A stretch of 64,000 bases of DNA from contig JAHCIO010000022.1 of NCBI GenBank assembly GCA_026129185.1, positions 1-64,000 on the forward strand, in the 5' to 3' direction. Below the pieces are notes generated by a model. The model saw only the letters and a program-made list of their open reading frames with translations. It was not told the origin of the DNA and made no database searches. Position numbers and translations under genes: made by a program. Within the stretch, counting starts at the first letter, position 1; each line of letters starts with the position of its first letter. Of this stretch, positions 39,505 to 47,709 are shown one piece after another. The DNA comes from Promineifilum sp019695075. Lineage in GTDB: Bacteria; Chloroflexota; Anaerolineae; Promineifilales; Promineifilaceae.

Positions 39505-40501
39505 GGCTCATTTCCCCCTCCAGGCGGCGCTTTTCTTCTTGCTCCAACAGCATGACGAAGACCTCGTCGAATGCCGGGCTGAATTCGCCCGCCTCGGTCA
39601 CGGCCAGGCCGCGCTCGTCCATCCAGCTCACCACCGCCGGCAGCGCCGTGCTGGCGTCATCGACCACCAGTTGCAACGACAGGTCGGGGTTGACCGTCAC
39701 CTGCCCGGCGCGGACGAAGGGCGCGGCGCGCAGGTCGGCCATCTGCTGGTAATCGGGCAGGCGGCTGGGGTTGACGCGCAAGACGTGGCCGCCCAGCGCG
39801 TGCCGGCGCAGCCCCTCCGGCGTCTCGACCATCAGCAGCCGGCCGCCGGACATGACGCCGACGTAATCGCAATAGGCCGCCTCACCAACGTATTGCGTCG
39901 TGACGAACAGCGTCCGCCCCATGTCCTTCAGAGACTTGAAGTGCGCCCAGAACTTGCTGCGCAACACGGGATCGATACCCGCCGTCGGCTCGTCGAGGAA
40001 GATGACCTCCGGGTCGTGGACGAGCGCCGCGGCCAGGCTGAGGCGCTGGCGCATGCCGCCGGAGATGTTGCGCACGCGCTTGCCCTCGTGGCCGGTCAGC
40101 GCGACCAGGTCGAGCACCGACGCCAGGCGAGCGTGGCGGCGCAGCGGCACGCCATAGAGCGACGCCGCGAAATTGACGTTCTCCCAGACGGTCAGGTCGG
40201 GGTACATGACGAAAATCTGCGGCATGTAGCCGATGCGCTGGCGGTCGGCCGTGGTGAACTTGTCGGGCGAGCGGCCCAGCACCTCGACCACGCCGCCGCT
40301 GGCCTCATAGATGCCCAGCAGCAGGCGCATGGTCGTCGTCTTGCCGCAGCCGCTGGGGCCAATGAAACCAAAAATCGACCCGCGCGGGATCGACATGGTG
40401 ACGCGATCGACGACGACGTCATCATCAAACTTCTTGGTCAGCTCATGGGTGCGAATGACTACCCCATTCCGGCGGGCCAGTTCGTCGCTCGGTGGCGTCA
40501 T
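39497..40501 (-). CDS. ABC transporter ATP-binding protein
   Basis: ATPase of 334 aa. Walker A GPSGCGKTTTMRLLLG (near residue 49), signature NISGGMRQRLSLAAAL (near 145), Walker B VIFLDEPTAGIDPV. The C-terminal extension (about 245-334) is typical of drug- and lipid-exporting ABC-2 subunits (CcmA/DrrA type). Coupled to the permease gene by overlap. ATG at 40501. Confidence 0.92.
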   Translation of the reverse strand: MTPPSDELARRNGVVIRTHELTKKFDDDVVVDRVTMSIPRGSIFGFIGPSGCGKTTTMRLLLGIYEASGGVVEVLGRSPDKFTTADRQRIGYMPQIFVMYPDLTVWENVNFAASLYGVPLRRHARLASVLDLVALTGHEGKRVRNISGGMRQRLSLAAALVHDPEVIFLDEPTAGIDPVLRSKFWAHFKSLKDMGRTLFVTTQYVGEAAYCDYVGVMSGGRLLMVETPEGLRRHALGGHVLRVNPSRLPDYQQMADLRAAPFVRAGQVTVNPDLSLQLVVDDASTALPAVVSWMDERGLAVTEAGEFSPAFDEVFVMLLEQEEKRRLEGEMSHA

Positions 40502-40565
40502 GCGCCTCTCCTCCTGGTTCCGGTAGCGCCTCTACCAGATCACGCTGCTTCCGCCCGACAACAGA

Positions 40566-40598
40566 AACCCTTCCCCATGACTGCCGCGGGGAAGGGTT
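40566..40598 (-). terminator. Intrinsic terminator after csbD
   Basis: AACCCTTCCCC (40566-40576) and GGGGAAGGGTT (40588-40598) form an 11-bp stem. Read on the minus strand it follows the csbD stop and is trailed by TCTGTTGT after TT, a moderately U-rich tract. Confidence 0.7.
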
Positions 40599-40635
40599 CG
40601 TGTGTAGCGGATGCAAATGGTTTGTAACTCTTCTC

Positions 40636-40848
40636 TCAGACGCTCTGCTGGCTATGGCTCTTGAAGAAGTTATCGACTTCCATCTCCGCCTTCTCCTTCT
40701 TCCAGCCATAGCGCTCCTGGACAAGGCCGACAACCTCATCGCGCTTACCACTGATGCGATCCAGATCGTCATCGGTCAACTCGCCCCACTGCTGCTTGAC
40801 CTTGCCCTTCAACTGCTTCCACATTCCGCCTAGCACATCATCATTCAT
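40636..40848 (-). CDS. CsbD family stress protein
   Basis: CsbD-like protein of 70 aa: MNDDVLGGMWKQLKGKVKQQ, WGELTDDDLDRISGKRDEVV and GLVQERYGWKKEKAEMEVDN cover the full family. These small proteins are induced by general stress; their molecular role is not known. Start ATG 40848 with GGAGAACACG upstream; longer frames are not supported. Confidence 0.92.
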   Translation of the reverse strand: MNDDVLGGMWKQLKGKVKQQWGELTDDDLDRISGKRDEVVGLVQERYGWKKEKAEMEVDNFFKSHSQQSV

Positions 40849-41002
40849 CGTGTTCTCCTTGTCCCCGCCAGTCCTTCTCCCAATTCTATTGCGTCCCTGT
40901 TGACGCAAATCACTTCGTTTTCACTGTCCTCACTATAGGGCAAGCCCGCAACGACCTCAATGTGTCCCGGATATAACCGGCGACACAGATGCCGCTATGA
41001 CC

Positions 41003-41272
41003 CTATTCCACGCGCAACATGACAACGCCACCCACTTGGGTAACGTTTAGACCATTGACGGGCTGGTTGGTCTTGTCGCGTCCGGCGTCGTAGCAGAACG
41101 ATAACGGCGCGGGGCCGTCGACCAGTGGGCCACAAGACGTTTCGATGTGGCAAACGCGCATGCCATCGTCGCCGACAATCACGATGTCGGCCGGGCCGAT
41201 GGGCGTGCCGGCTGGACGACGCTGAGCCACGCGCGGCCGGACGCGAGAGACAAACGGCAGTTGATAGGTCAT
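41003..41272 (-). CDS. Hypothetical protein (89 aa)
   Basis: Small β-rich protein of 89 aa (PADIVIVGDDGMRVCHIETS; GPLVDGPAPLSFCYDAGRD). No family recognised. Its ATG at 41272 overlaps the stop of the upstream gene (ATGA), so it is translationally coupled to the membrane protein at 41269-41685. Confidence 0.6.
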   Translation of the reverse strand: MTYQLPFVSRVRPRVAQRRPAGTPIGPADIVIVGDDGMRVCHIETSCGPLVDGPAPLSFCYDAGRDKTNQPVNGLNVTQVGGVVMLRVE

Positions 41273-41685
41273 GATCTCGACTCCCCCAGAGCCTCGTTCA
41301 TCATGTCGATAAGCGACCGATAGGCGGCGGGGTTGCGCCACCACAGCAGGGTGGCCACGGCGAGCACGGCTGCCAACACCGCGAAGCCCACCGCCAACCC
41401 ACGCCGCCCCTTGCGGCCGGTCATCTCGTTGGCCGCGTCGGCCACAATGGCCGGCAGAGCGGGGTCGATGCCCTTCAAGTCATTCAGGAAGCCGTCGATC
41501 TCCTCGCGCGCGGTCAGGCGCGTCTGGCCATACTGCTTCTGGATCGACTCCACGACGCGCTCCACCTGCTGGCGCACGCCGTCGGCGGCCTCTTCCAGCG
41601 GATTGTCGTCCGGCTGGCCGCCCCGCAGCGCACCCAGCGCGTCGCGGGCCAGTTGTTCAATTGATTCTCTATCGAGGGATGCCAT
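41269..41685 (-). CDS. Hypothetical protein with one C-terminal membrane helix
   Basis: Protein of 138 aa. The N-terminal 85 residues are charged and helical (ESIEQLARDALGALRGGQPD; RQQVERVVESIQKQYGQTRL). One membrane segment (about 98-115, GLAVGFAVLAAVLAVATLLW) follows. No named family; a membrane-anchored cytoplasmic helical protein. ATG at 41685. Confidence 0.65.
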   Translation of the reverse strand: MASLDRESIEQLARDALGALRGGQPDDNPLEEAADGVRQQVERVVESIQKQYGQTRLTAREEIDGFLNDLKGIDPALPAIVADAANEMTGRKGRRGLAVGFAVLAAVLAVATLLWWRNPAAYRSLIDMMNEALGESRS

Positions 41686-41795
41686 CGTTGTTACCGTTCC
41701 TGGACGGCCGGGCTATAGTGCACCGGCGGCCCAGCTTCAAGGTAACATACGCGGCCAGGGGTTCACAATGTGCCGTGGATATAATTGTGGTTGTA

Positions 41796-41816
41796 GGGCG
41801 GGTTGGCAACCCGCCC
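41796..41816 (-). terminator. Hairpin after the TSUP gene
   Basis: GGGCGGGTT (41796-41804), GGC loop, AACCCGCCC (41808-41816): a perfect 9-bp stem 7 bp downstream of the TSUP stop on the minus strand, without a T-run. It may act as a terminator or be an intergenic repeat. Confidence 0.55.
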
Positions 41817-41822
41817 CTAAGC

Positions 41823-42620
41823 TCAGCCGCGCACAAAGTAAATGATGGCCACAGCAATGCCAATCACCACCACCACCCTTCGCAGCGTCGCCGGGGCCAC
41901 CCGCCCGGCCAGCCGCCCGCCCAACGCCCCGCCGATCAGTGCCCCAACGGCCATCACCGCCGCCACCGGCCAGATGACCCGCCCGGAGAAGACGAAGAAC
42001 AGCGCCGCCGTCAGGTTGGTCACGAAGCCCACGACCTGCTTCAGCCCGTTCAGCCGCGTCAGCGAGTCGTCGATCACCAGGGCCAGCACGGCCAGGACGA
42101 TAACGCTCAATCCCGCGCCGAAGTAGCCGCCGTAGATAGCGGCGAAGAAGACGGGCACGGCCGCCCAGGCTTCGCCCGAAAACGCGGGGGAGCGGGGGGC
42201 AGGGGTTCCTTCCGGCGCTCCCCTGCTGCCCCTCTTCCCCGCCAGCCACCGCTTCAACGGCTCCTGCGCCGCCAGCAGCAGCGAGGCCAGCAGAATCAGG
42301 AAGGGCACCAGTTGGCGAAAGAGCTTCTCGTCCGTCCGCAACAGCAGCAACCCGCCGACCAACCCGCCCAGCGCCGCCGGCAACAGCAACCACAACCGCC
42401 GCCGCTGCGACAGCACCTCTTCCTTCTGGGCAAAAGTCGCCCCCAGATAGCCGGGCAGCAGGGCGACGGTGTTGGTAACGTTGGCGCTGACGGCCGGGAT
42501 GCCCATCGCCGTTAGAGTCGGGAAGGTGATGAGCGTGCCGCCGCCGGCCAGCGCGTTAATGGCCCCGGCAGCCACGGCGGCCAGGGTGACGAGCACATAT
42601 TGCAGAGGCTCCAGTTGCAT
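41823..42620 (-). CDS. TSUP/TauE-SafE family permease
   Basis: Membrane protein of 265 aa with about eight helices. Typical sulfite/sulfonate exporter-type start (VAAGAINALAGGGTLITFPT, then GIPAVSANVTNTVALLPGYL) and repeat near residue 160 (FFAAIYGGYFGAGLSVIVLA). It exports an organic or inorganic sulfur anion, exact substrate unknown. The central loop (about 127-147, RGSRGAPEGTPAPRSP) is encoded by a G-rich palindromic repeat that appears to have been inserted in frame. Confidence 0.88.
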   Translation of the reverse strand: MQLEPLQYVLVTLAAVAAGAINALAGGGTLITFPTLTAMGIPAVSANVTNTVALLPGYLGATFAQKEEVLSQRRRLWLLLPAALGGLVGGLLLLRTDEKLFRQLVPFLILLASLLLAAQEPLKRWLAGKRGSRGAPEGTPAPRSPAFSGEAWAAVPVFFAAIYGGYFGAGLSVIVLAVLALVIDDSLTRLNGLKQVVGFVTNLTAALFFVFSGRVIWPVAAVMAVGALIGGALGGRLAGRVAPATLRRVVVVIGIAVAIIYFVRG

Positions 42621-42661
42621 GGGACTACATTAACAGGAAACGATAGAATATGGGAGGTCTT

Positions 42662-45187
42662 TTATTCCCCCGCCGCGGCCTGTTGCAGGAATTGGGCCAC
42701 GGCCTCGGCCGAGTCAAGGGCCAGCGCCGTCGTGGCGATGCGTTGCGCGTCGGCCAGCGCGAAGCGCCGCACGGCCGCCTTAACCGCCGGGATGGACGGA
42801 GCGCTCATGCTCAGCTCGTCCAGCCCCAGGCCCACTAGCAGCGGCGCGGCCAGCGGGTTACCGGCCAGTTCGCCGCACATGCCCACCCAGATGCCGGCGG
42901 CGTGGGCCGCCACGGCCACGTCGCATACCATGCGCAGCACCGACGGCTGGAAGGCATTGGCCAGCCCGGCCACGCGCGCGTTGCCCCGGTCGGCGGCCAT
43001 CACGTACTGCGTCAGGTCGTTGGTGCCGATGCTGAAGAAGTCCACCTCGCGCGCCAACTGGTCGGCCACGGCCACGGCCGAGGGCACCTCGATCATGATG
43101 CCCACCTCCATGCCCTCATCGAAGGGCACGCCGGCGGCGCGCAGCTCGTCCTGCGCCGTGCGCAGCATGGCCCGCGCGGCGCGCACTTCGGCCGGCGTGC
43201 CGATCATCGGCAGCATCAGCTTAACGTTGCGCCGTGCGCCGGCCGAGGCACGCAGGATGGCCCGCAGCTGGGGCATGAATACGTCCGGCCGCTCCAGGCA
43301 GAAGCGGATGGCCCGCCAGCCCAGGAAGGGGTTAGACTCCTCGCCCAGGTCGAGGTAGGGCAGCGGCTTGTCGCCGCCAACGTCCAGGGTGCGGATGATG
43401 AGCGGGCGGTCGCCGGCCGCCGCCGCGGCGCGGGCATAGGCGCCGAACTGTTCCTCCTCTGTCGGCGCGGTGGCGCGATCCATGAACAGGAACTCGGTGC
43501 GGAACAGGCCCACGCCCTCCGCGCCGAACTCCAGCGCCGGAGCGACATCGTTGGGGCTGCCCACGTTGGCGGCGATCTCCACGCGGCGGCCGTCGCTGGT
43601 GACGGCCGCGCCCTGCCCGGCGGCCTTGGCCTGCCGCTGGCCGGCCAGCCACGCCTCGCGGCGGGCCGACAGCGCCGCCAGTTGGTCGTCGTCCGGCCGC
43701 GGCCAGAGTACGCCGGCGTCGCCATCGACGGCCACGCGCTGTCCCTCGGCGATGCTCCAGACACCGTGCCCCAGGCCAACAACGGCGGGAATGCCCAGCG
43801 CGCGGGCCAGGATGGCGCTATGGGCTGTCGCCCCGCCCAGCTCGGTACACAGGGCCAGGACGCGCTCGCGGTCGAGGCGGGCGGTGTCCGAAGGCGTCAG
43901 GTCGCCGGCAATGAGAATGGCCGGCGCGGCAAAGTCAAGCGATGGCGGCTCGACGCCCATCAGCCGGCGCAGCACGCGCTGGGCCACGTCCTCAATGTCG
44001 GCCGCGCGCGCCTGCATGTAATCGTCGGCCATGCCGCGGTAGGTGGCGGCCATGCCGGCCGTCTCCTGCTGCCAGGCGGCCTCGGCGTTGATCTTCTCGC
44101 TGTAGATGCGGTCGCGCGTGGCCTCGACCAGAGCCGGGTCTTGCAGGAACAGCAAATGCGCCTCGAAGATGGCCGCCTCGGCCGCGCCCACCTGGCCCAC
44201 GGCCCGCCGGTGCAGGGCATCGATCTCGCCGCGGGCGGCGGCCACAGCCTCTTGCAGCCGCAGCCACTCGCCGGCCGTGTCCTCAATGGCGCGGGCGACC
44301 ACCTCCGGCAGCCGCGGCCGGTAGAGCGCCGCCGGCCCAACAGCCACACCGGGCGAGGCGGGGATGCCTTTCAGTAAGTCAGTGGGCAGTAGATCAGTAG
44401 GCAGTAGGTCAGCCGGGCGACCGGCTCTCCCCTGCTCCTCTACCCCCCCACTCCCCGGCTCCTCTTCCCTGTCGCCGAAGTTGTCGTCGGCCAGCGCTTG
44501 CAGCGCGGCCAGCGCGGCGGCCGCGTCCGGGCCGGCGGCGCTGACGGCGATCTCGTCCCCCTGGCGCACGCCCAGCGTGGCCACCTGGTTGATGCTCTTG
44601 GCGTTGGCCTGGCGGCCGTTGTGGGTCAGTTGCACGTCGGCGGCAAAGCGGCCGGCCGTGCTGACGAAGCGCGCCGCCGGGCGGGCGTGCAGGCCTAACC
44701 GGTTGCGCACGGTCAGGACGATCTGCTCAGCCGCGAGCGGCAGCGCCGGCGCGGGCGCGGTCGGCGGCGCGGCCGGCTGGCCGCCCATCTGGACGATCTT
44801 GACCGCCAGGGCGCTCTCCGCCTCGGCCATGACCTGTTCAACCGGCGCGCCGAGCGAGGCCTGCACGGCCGCGGCCAGCGCCCCTTCCACCAGCGGCGCG
44901 GGGCAGAGGTGGACGCGCGGCCGGCGCTCGTCGTCCAGAAACTCCAGGGCCACCTCCGTGCTCAGCAGCGCGCTGCCCAGGTCGATGAGGATGACAACGC
45001 CCTCATCGCTGTAGACCTCGTCAATGGCCGCCAGCACCTTCATGGCGTCGGTGCCGATCGGCGCGTCGGGATCGTCAATGCCGCCCGCGGCGGCCATGCG
45101 CACGGCCCCCTGGGTCATCTGCCCGGCGAACTCGAGCACGCCCTCCGCCAGTCGGGCGCTATGGGAGACGAAGACTAGACCGACCAT
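42662..45187 (-). CDS. Fused DhaM (IIA)-HPr-Enzyme I phosphotransferase for dihydroxyacetone kinase
   Basis: Protein of 841 aa with three PTS modules. The EIIA-Man-like DhaM domain (1-130) has His9 in VFVSHSARLAEGV. HPr (about 155-245) has the phospho-His in NRLGLHARPAARFVS and an HPr-type NAKSINQVATLG. Complete Enzyme I (about 270-841) has GGATAHSAILARALGIPAVV (active His) and PEP-binding GTNDLTQYVMAADR. E. coli DhaM carries only the EI N-terminal part; this one keeps the PEP domain, so it could feed DhaK/L alone. The HPr-EI linker contains LLPTDLLPTDLLKG, encoded by a CAGTAGGTCAGT-type repeat. Start ATG 45187; the GTG-type start at 45211 is less likely. Confidence 0.93.
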   Translation of the reverse strand: MVGLVFVSHSARLAEGVLEFAGQMTQGAVRMAAAGGIDDPDAPIGTDAMKVLAAIDEVYSDEGVVILIDLGSALLSTEVALEFLDDERRPRVHLCPAPLVEGALAAAVQASLGAPVEQVMAEAESALAVKIVQMGGQPAAPPTAPAPALPLAAEQIVLTVRNRLGLHARPAARFVSTAGRFAADVQLTHNGRQANAKSINQVATLGVRQGDEIAVSAAGPDAAAALAALQALADDNFGDREEEPGSGGVEEQGRAGRPADLLPTDLLPTDLLKGIPASPGVAVGPAALYRPRLPEVVARAIEDTAGEWLRLQEAVAAARGEIDALHRRAVGQVGAAEAAIFEAHLLFLQDPALVEATRDRIYSEKINAEAAWQQETAGMAATYRGMADDYMQARAADIEDVAQRVLRRLMGVEPPSLDFAAPAILIAGDLTPSDTARLDRERVLALCTELGGATAHSAILARALGIPAVVGLGHGVWSIAEGQRVAVDGDAGVLWPRPDDDQLAALSARREAWLAGQRQAKAAGQGAAVTSDGRRVEIAANVGSPNDVAPALEFGAEGVGLFRTEFLFMDRATAPTEEEQFGAYARAAAAAGDRPLIIRTLDVGGDKPLPYLDLGEESNPFLGWRAIRFCLERPDVFMPQLRAILRASAGARRNVKLMLPMIGTPAEVRAARAMLRTAQDELRAAGVPFDEGMEVGIMIEVPSAVAVADQLAREVDFFSIGTNDLTQYVMAADRGNARVAGLANAFQPSVLRMVCDVAVAAHAAGIWVGMCGELAGNPLAAPLLVGLGLDELSMSAPSIPAVKAAVRRFALADAQRIATTALALDSAEAVAQFLQQAAAGE

Positions 45188-45761
45188 CTTTGCACTCCGG
45201 ACAATCCTCAACTTCAGTGATCTCGGTCAGCGCCGCCTCGGTCAGCGCCTCGACTGGCCCGACCCGAAAGCCGGTCGCGCCGCAGCGGCAAGCGTACCAG
45301 CCCACCGGCGCACACGCATAGGGCCGCGCCGGGGCGCTCAGGTCAATGCACTCGACGCCCATGCGCCAGCGCGCGTTGGTAATCAGCCACCGGCCGCCGG
45401 CCGCCGCCAGCCGGCGGCGGTAGAGCGCGAAGTGGACGCGGGCGCAGTGGCGCATCAGCAGCACAGCCGCGTCCAGGCCGGGCGGGAAGGGCCACTCGCA
45501 GGCATCGGCGCAGACGACGCGCACGTTATCCACTTGGCTGAGCCACGCCGCCGCGCCGGCCAGCAGCTCGGCCCGGCGCTCAACGGCATAGACCAGCCCC
45601 GCTCGCGCCGCCAGCCGCCGCGCGAAGCGCAAGTCGCCCGCGCCAATATCGACGACGACCGCGCCGGGCGGCACGTAGGCCAGCGCCCGCGCGTAGGTCT
45701 CCTCGTCGTAGGGCGCCCAGCGCTCCTCCCACGCGGCGTCACTCCCCGGCTCGGCCGCCAT
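45159..45761 (-). CDS. Class I SAM-dependent methyltransferase
   Basis: Protein of 200 aa. The SAM-binding motif VVVDIGAGDLRFARRLA (near residue 37) and the following acidic residues VYAVERRAELL and VVCADACEWPF fit a class I methyltransferase. The C-terminus has a Cys pair CRCGATGF and CPECKDG that may bind zinc. The 3' end overlaps the dhaM-ptsI start by 29 bp. Substrate unknown; cotranscription with the glycerol/DHA genes suggests a locus-specific role. Confidence 0.72.
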   Translation of the reverse strand: MAAEPGSDAAWEERWAPYDEETYARALAYVPPGAVVVDIGAGDLRFARRLAARAGLVYAVERRAELLAGAAAWLSQVDNVRVVCADACEWPFPPGLDAAVLLMRHCARVHFALYRRRLAAAGGRWLITNARWRMGVECIDLSAPARPYACAPVGWYACRCGATGFRVGPVEALTEAALTEITEVEDCPECKDGRSSLRLP

Positions 45762-45816
45762 CACACCCTCTTATGGACGGCGAACCGGCGGCCGCGGCAC
45801 GGCCGCCGGCCCGCCG

Positions 45817-46032
45817 TCACTTCTTCAGCATGAAGTAGCTGGCGACGAAGTAGCCCAGGATGGCCAGCGCCAGCACCGTCGCCCACACGTAGGCGATATT
45901 GCCGCTGCGCGGCAACATGAACCACAGCACGAAGACGAACATCAGCACGGTGATCAGCGCGGTACGAATCCAGTACCAGCGCCAATTGGGCTGTGGGCCG
46001 GCGGGGGGCGGGGCGCTGCTCTTCTTGGCCAT
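45817..46032 (-). CDS. Small two-helix membrane protein coupled to SdhD-like gene
   Basis: Protein of 71 aa with two hydrophobic helices (WIRTALITVLMFVFVLWFML about 21-40; YVWATVLALAILGYFVASYF about 48-67) after a short Lys/Pro-rich N-terminus. Its ATG overlaps the TAA of the preceding SdhD-type gene (TAATG), so it may be a small accessory subunit of the membrane complex. No family recognised. Confidence 0.6.
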   Translation of the reverse strand: MAKKSSAPPPAGPQPNWRWYWIRTALITVLMFVFVLWFMLPRSGNIAYVWATVLALAILGYFVASYFMLKK

Positions 46033-46430
46033 TACGCCCCCGCCGCCCGCTGCAAGGCCACGGCCAGCCACAGGCCATAGCCGATGGCCACCGCGCCGAC
46101 GGCAACCAGCACCCAGTTGACAACCCGCATGGTGGCCGCGGACGGACGCAGGTCGAGCACAATCGCCCGCGCGCCCAGCAAGGCGTGGGCGGTGGCGGTG
46201 ATAACGAAGACTATCTCAATGATGAAAACGAACGGATTGGCGACGTAGTCCAACACCTGCTGGTAGTCGCGCAGCCCACCCTCGACGATGAAATGATGGG
46301 CGATCATGTGCGCGCCAAGGATGAGGACCAGCAGCAGCCCGCTAAAGGCCTGGACGAGCCAGAGCGAGCCGGAACGGTCGCGCCGGGTCGCCATCTCCTC
46401 CAATGAACGTCGTGACATCGAGCTTTGCAT
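46032..46430 (-). CDS. Succinate dehydrogenase-like membrane anchor subunit D
   Basis: Membrane protein of 132 aa with three helices. AHMIAHHFIVEGGLRDYQQV includes a His likely to ligate heme or lie near the quinone site, as in SdhD proteins. Start ATG 46430. With SdhC and SdhB upstream on the same strand it forms a complete electron-transfer module. No SdhA flavoprotein is present in the window; the flavin subunit gene next to this group is a GlpA type. Confidence 0.82.
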   Translation of the reverse strand: MQSSMSRRSLEEMATRRDRSGSLWLVQAFSGLLLVLILGAHMIAHHFIVEGGLRDYQQVLDYVANPFVFIIEIVFVITATAHALLGARAIVLDLRPSAATMRVVNWVLVAVGAVAIGYGLWLAVALQRAAGA

Positions 46431-46452
46431 GAATGTGCCTCCTTGCGCGCCG

Positions 46453-46857
46453 CTACTCGACGAAAATGAGCACCGCGCCGACGACAAACGCCACCAGGGC
46501 GATGCCCACCAGGACGTAGAACAGGCTCTTCTGCCGGGTATGGGCCACGCCCATGCCCACCAGGGCCACGCGGATGCCGTTGGCCATGTGGTAGACCACG
46601 CCAAACAGCAGCACCACGTCAAGCAACAGGAAAGCCGGGTTCTTGGCCAGGGCCACGAACTGGTCCCAGCCCTCCGGCCCCCTGAGCAGGAGGCTCAGCA
46701 CAGCCAGATGCAGGAACAGGTAGATCGTCAGGCCGATAGCCGTCAGGCGGTTGAGGGCGAAGGCCAGCGTGCTCAGGCTCCGGCCGCGCACGTCGAACCA
46801 GGACCGCAGCGGTGCTTTGGGCCGCACGGGGTCGGTTGTGGGCTGGATGTTGTCCAT
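46453..46857 (-). CDS. Succinate dehydrogenase-like cytochrome b subunit C
   Basis: Membrane protein of 134 aa with three helices. SLSTLAFALNRLTAIGLTIY and the following LFLHLAVLSLL and VVYHMANGIRVALVGMG are typical SdhC features, with His residues placed to bind heme b. It would carry electrons to the quinone pool. It is 22 bp from sdhD and 12 bp from sdhB. Confidence 0.85.
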   Translation of the reverse strand: MDNIQPTTDPVRPKAPLRSWFDVRGRSLSTLAFALNRLTAIGLTIYLFLHLAVLSLLLRGPEGWDQFVALAKNPAFLLLDVVLLFGVVYHMANGIRVALVGMGVAHTRQKSLFYVLVGIALVAFVVGAVLIFVE

Positions 46858-46869
46858 GTGTCCTCCGTA

Positions 46870-47589
46870 TTATCTTCCAAACAGTCGCCGGAACTTGCGC
46901 TTGGTCAACTCGCGCCGCAGGGACATGATCTTGTCGCCGGGCAAGACGCCCGACGGGCAAGCCTCGTTGCATTCATAGGCCACATGGCAGCGCCAGCAGC
47001 CGTTCTGGCTATCAACCCAGTCCAGCAACGGGCGTGAGTCCAGCCCACGCGGTTCCTCGACGACGCGCCACGTCGCGGCCAGCGCCGCCGGGCCGATGTA
47101 GGTCGGGTCGGTGCCCATGATCGGGCAGGCCGAGACGCACAGATTGCACTCGATACAGTTCTCGCAGCGCATGTACGTCTCCAGCCCCTCGGCTACCTCG
47201 GCCTCCTCCAGGTACTCGCTCTCGCGGATGAACGGCATTCCGGCAGCGTTGAAGCGGTCGTAGAACGGCTCCATGTCCACTACCAGGTCGCTGATGACCG
47301 GCATATTGCGCATCGGTTCGACGACGACCGTCGGCGTACCCAACTCGAAGACCTTGACGACGCAGGCCAGCTCCTCGCGGCCATTGATGCGCATGCCGCA
47401 CGTGCCGCAACTGGCATGGTGGCAGGAGTGACGTAGGATGAGCGTGCCGTCCTGGTCGCGGCGGATGTCTTGCAGGGCGACCAGCACGGTCGTGTTCTCG
47501 TCGCAGCGAACCGTGAACGTCTGGTGGGCTGGCGCGGCCCCGCCCTGCTTGTAGCGAAAGACCTTGAATTCGATATCTCGTTCAGTCAT
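46870..47589 (-). CDS. SdhB/FrdB-type iron-sulfur subunit
   Basis: Fe-S protein of 239 aa. [2Fe-2S] ligands in CHHASCGTCGMRINGREELAC, a second cluster in CENCIECNLCVSACP and a third in CWRCHVAYECNEACPSGV, so the full three-cluster wire is present. It should carry electrons from a flavoprotein to the SdhC/D-like anchor. Immediately upstream on this strand is a GlpA-like FAD subunit rather than SdhA. Confidence 0.9.
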   Translation of the reverse strand: MTERDIEFKVFRYKQGGAAPAHQTFTVRCDENTTVLVALQDIRRDQDGTLILRHSCHHASCGTCGMRINGREELACVVKVFELGTPTVVVEPMRNMPVISDLVVDMEPFYDRFNAAGMPFIRESEYLEEAEVAEGLETYMRCENCIECNLCVSACPIMGTDPTYIGPAALAATWRVVEEPRGLDSRPLLDWVDSQNGCWRCHVAYECNEACPSGVLPGDKIMSLRRELTKRKFRRLFGR

Positions 47590-47709
47590 GGCACTCTCAG
47601 AAATTAGGAATTAGGAATGACGAATTAGGAACTCAGAACGCTGCGGGGCAGGTGCGCCGCCGTCGGCCGCTCTCTCTTCGATTCCTAATTCCAGATTCCT
47701 CATTCGTAA
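47590..47709. repeat. TTAGGAAT-family hairpin repeat between glpA and sdhB
   Basis: AATTAGGAATTAGGAATGACGAATTAGGA-type units (given here in part) lie in the left half, and ATTCCTAATTCCAGATTCCTCATT-type units pairing with them in the right half, around a GC-rich spacer. The structure is like the TAGGGG repeats at 13869 and 15104 but with a different unit. It may separate transcript levels of the flavin and Fe-S subunits. Confidence 0.7.

Noticed and set aside
42902..44377. 491-codon frame antisense to the DhaM-HPr-EI gene
   Set aside because: Shadow of a well-supported coding frame; repetitive Gly/Arg/His composition.
45817..47589. Ordinary succinate dehydrogenase operon
   Set aside because: Considered, but no SdhA is adjacent and a GlpA-type flavoprotein occupies its place in a glycerol locus; still listed as the main alternative in the finding.
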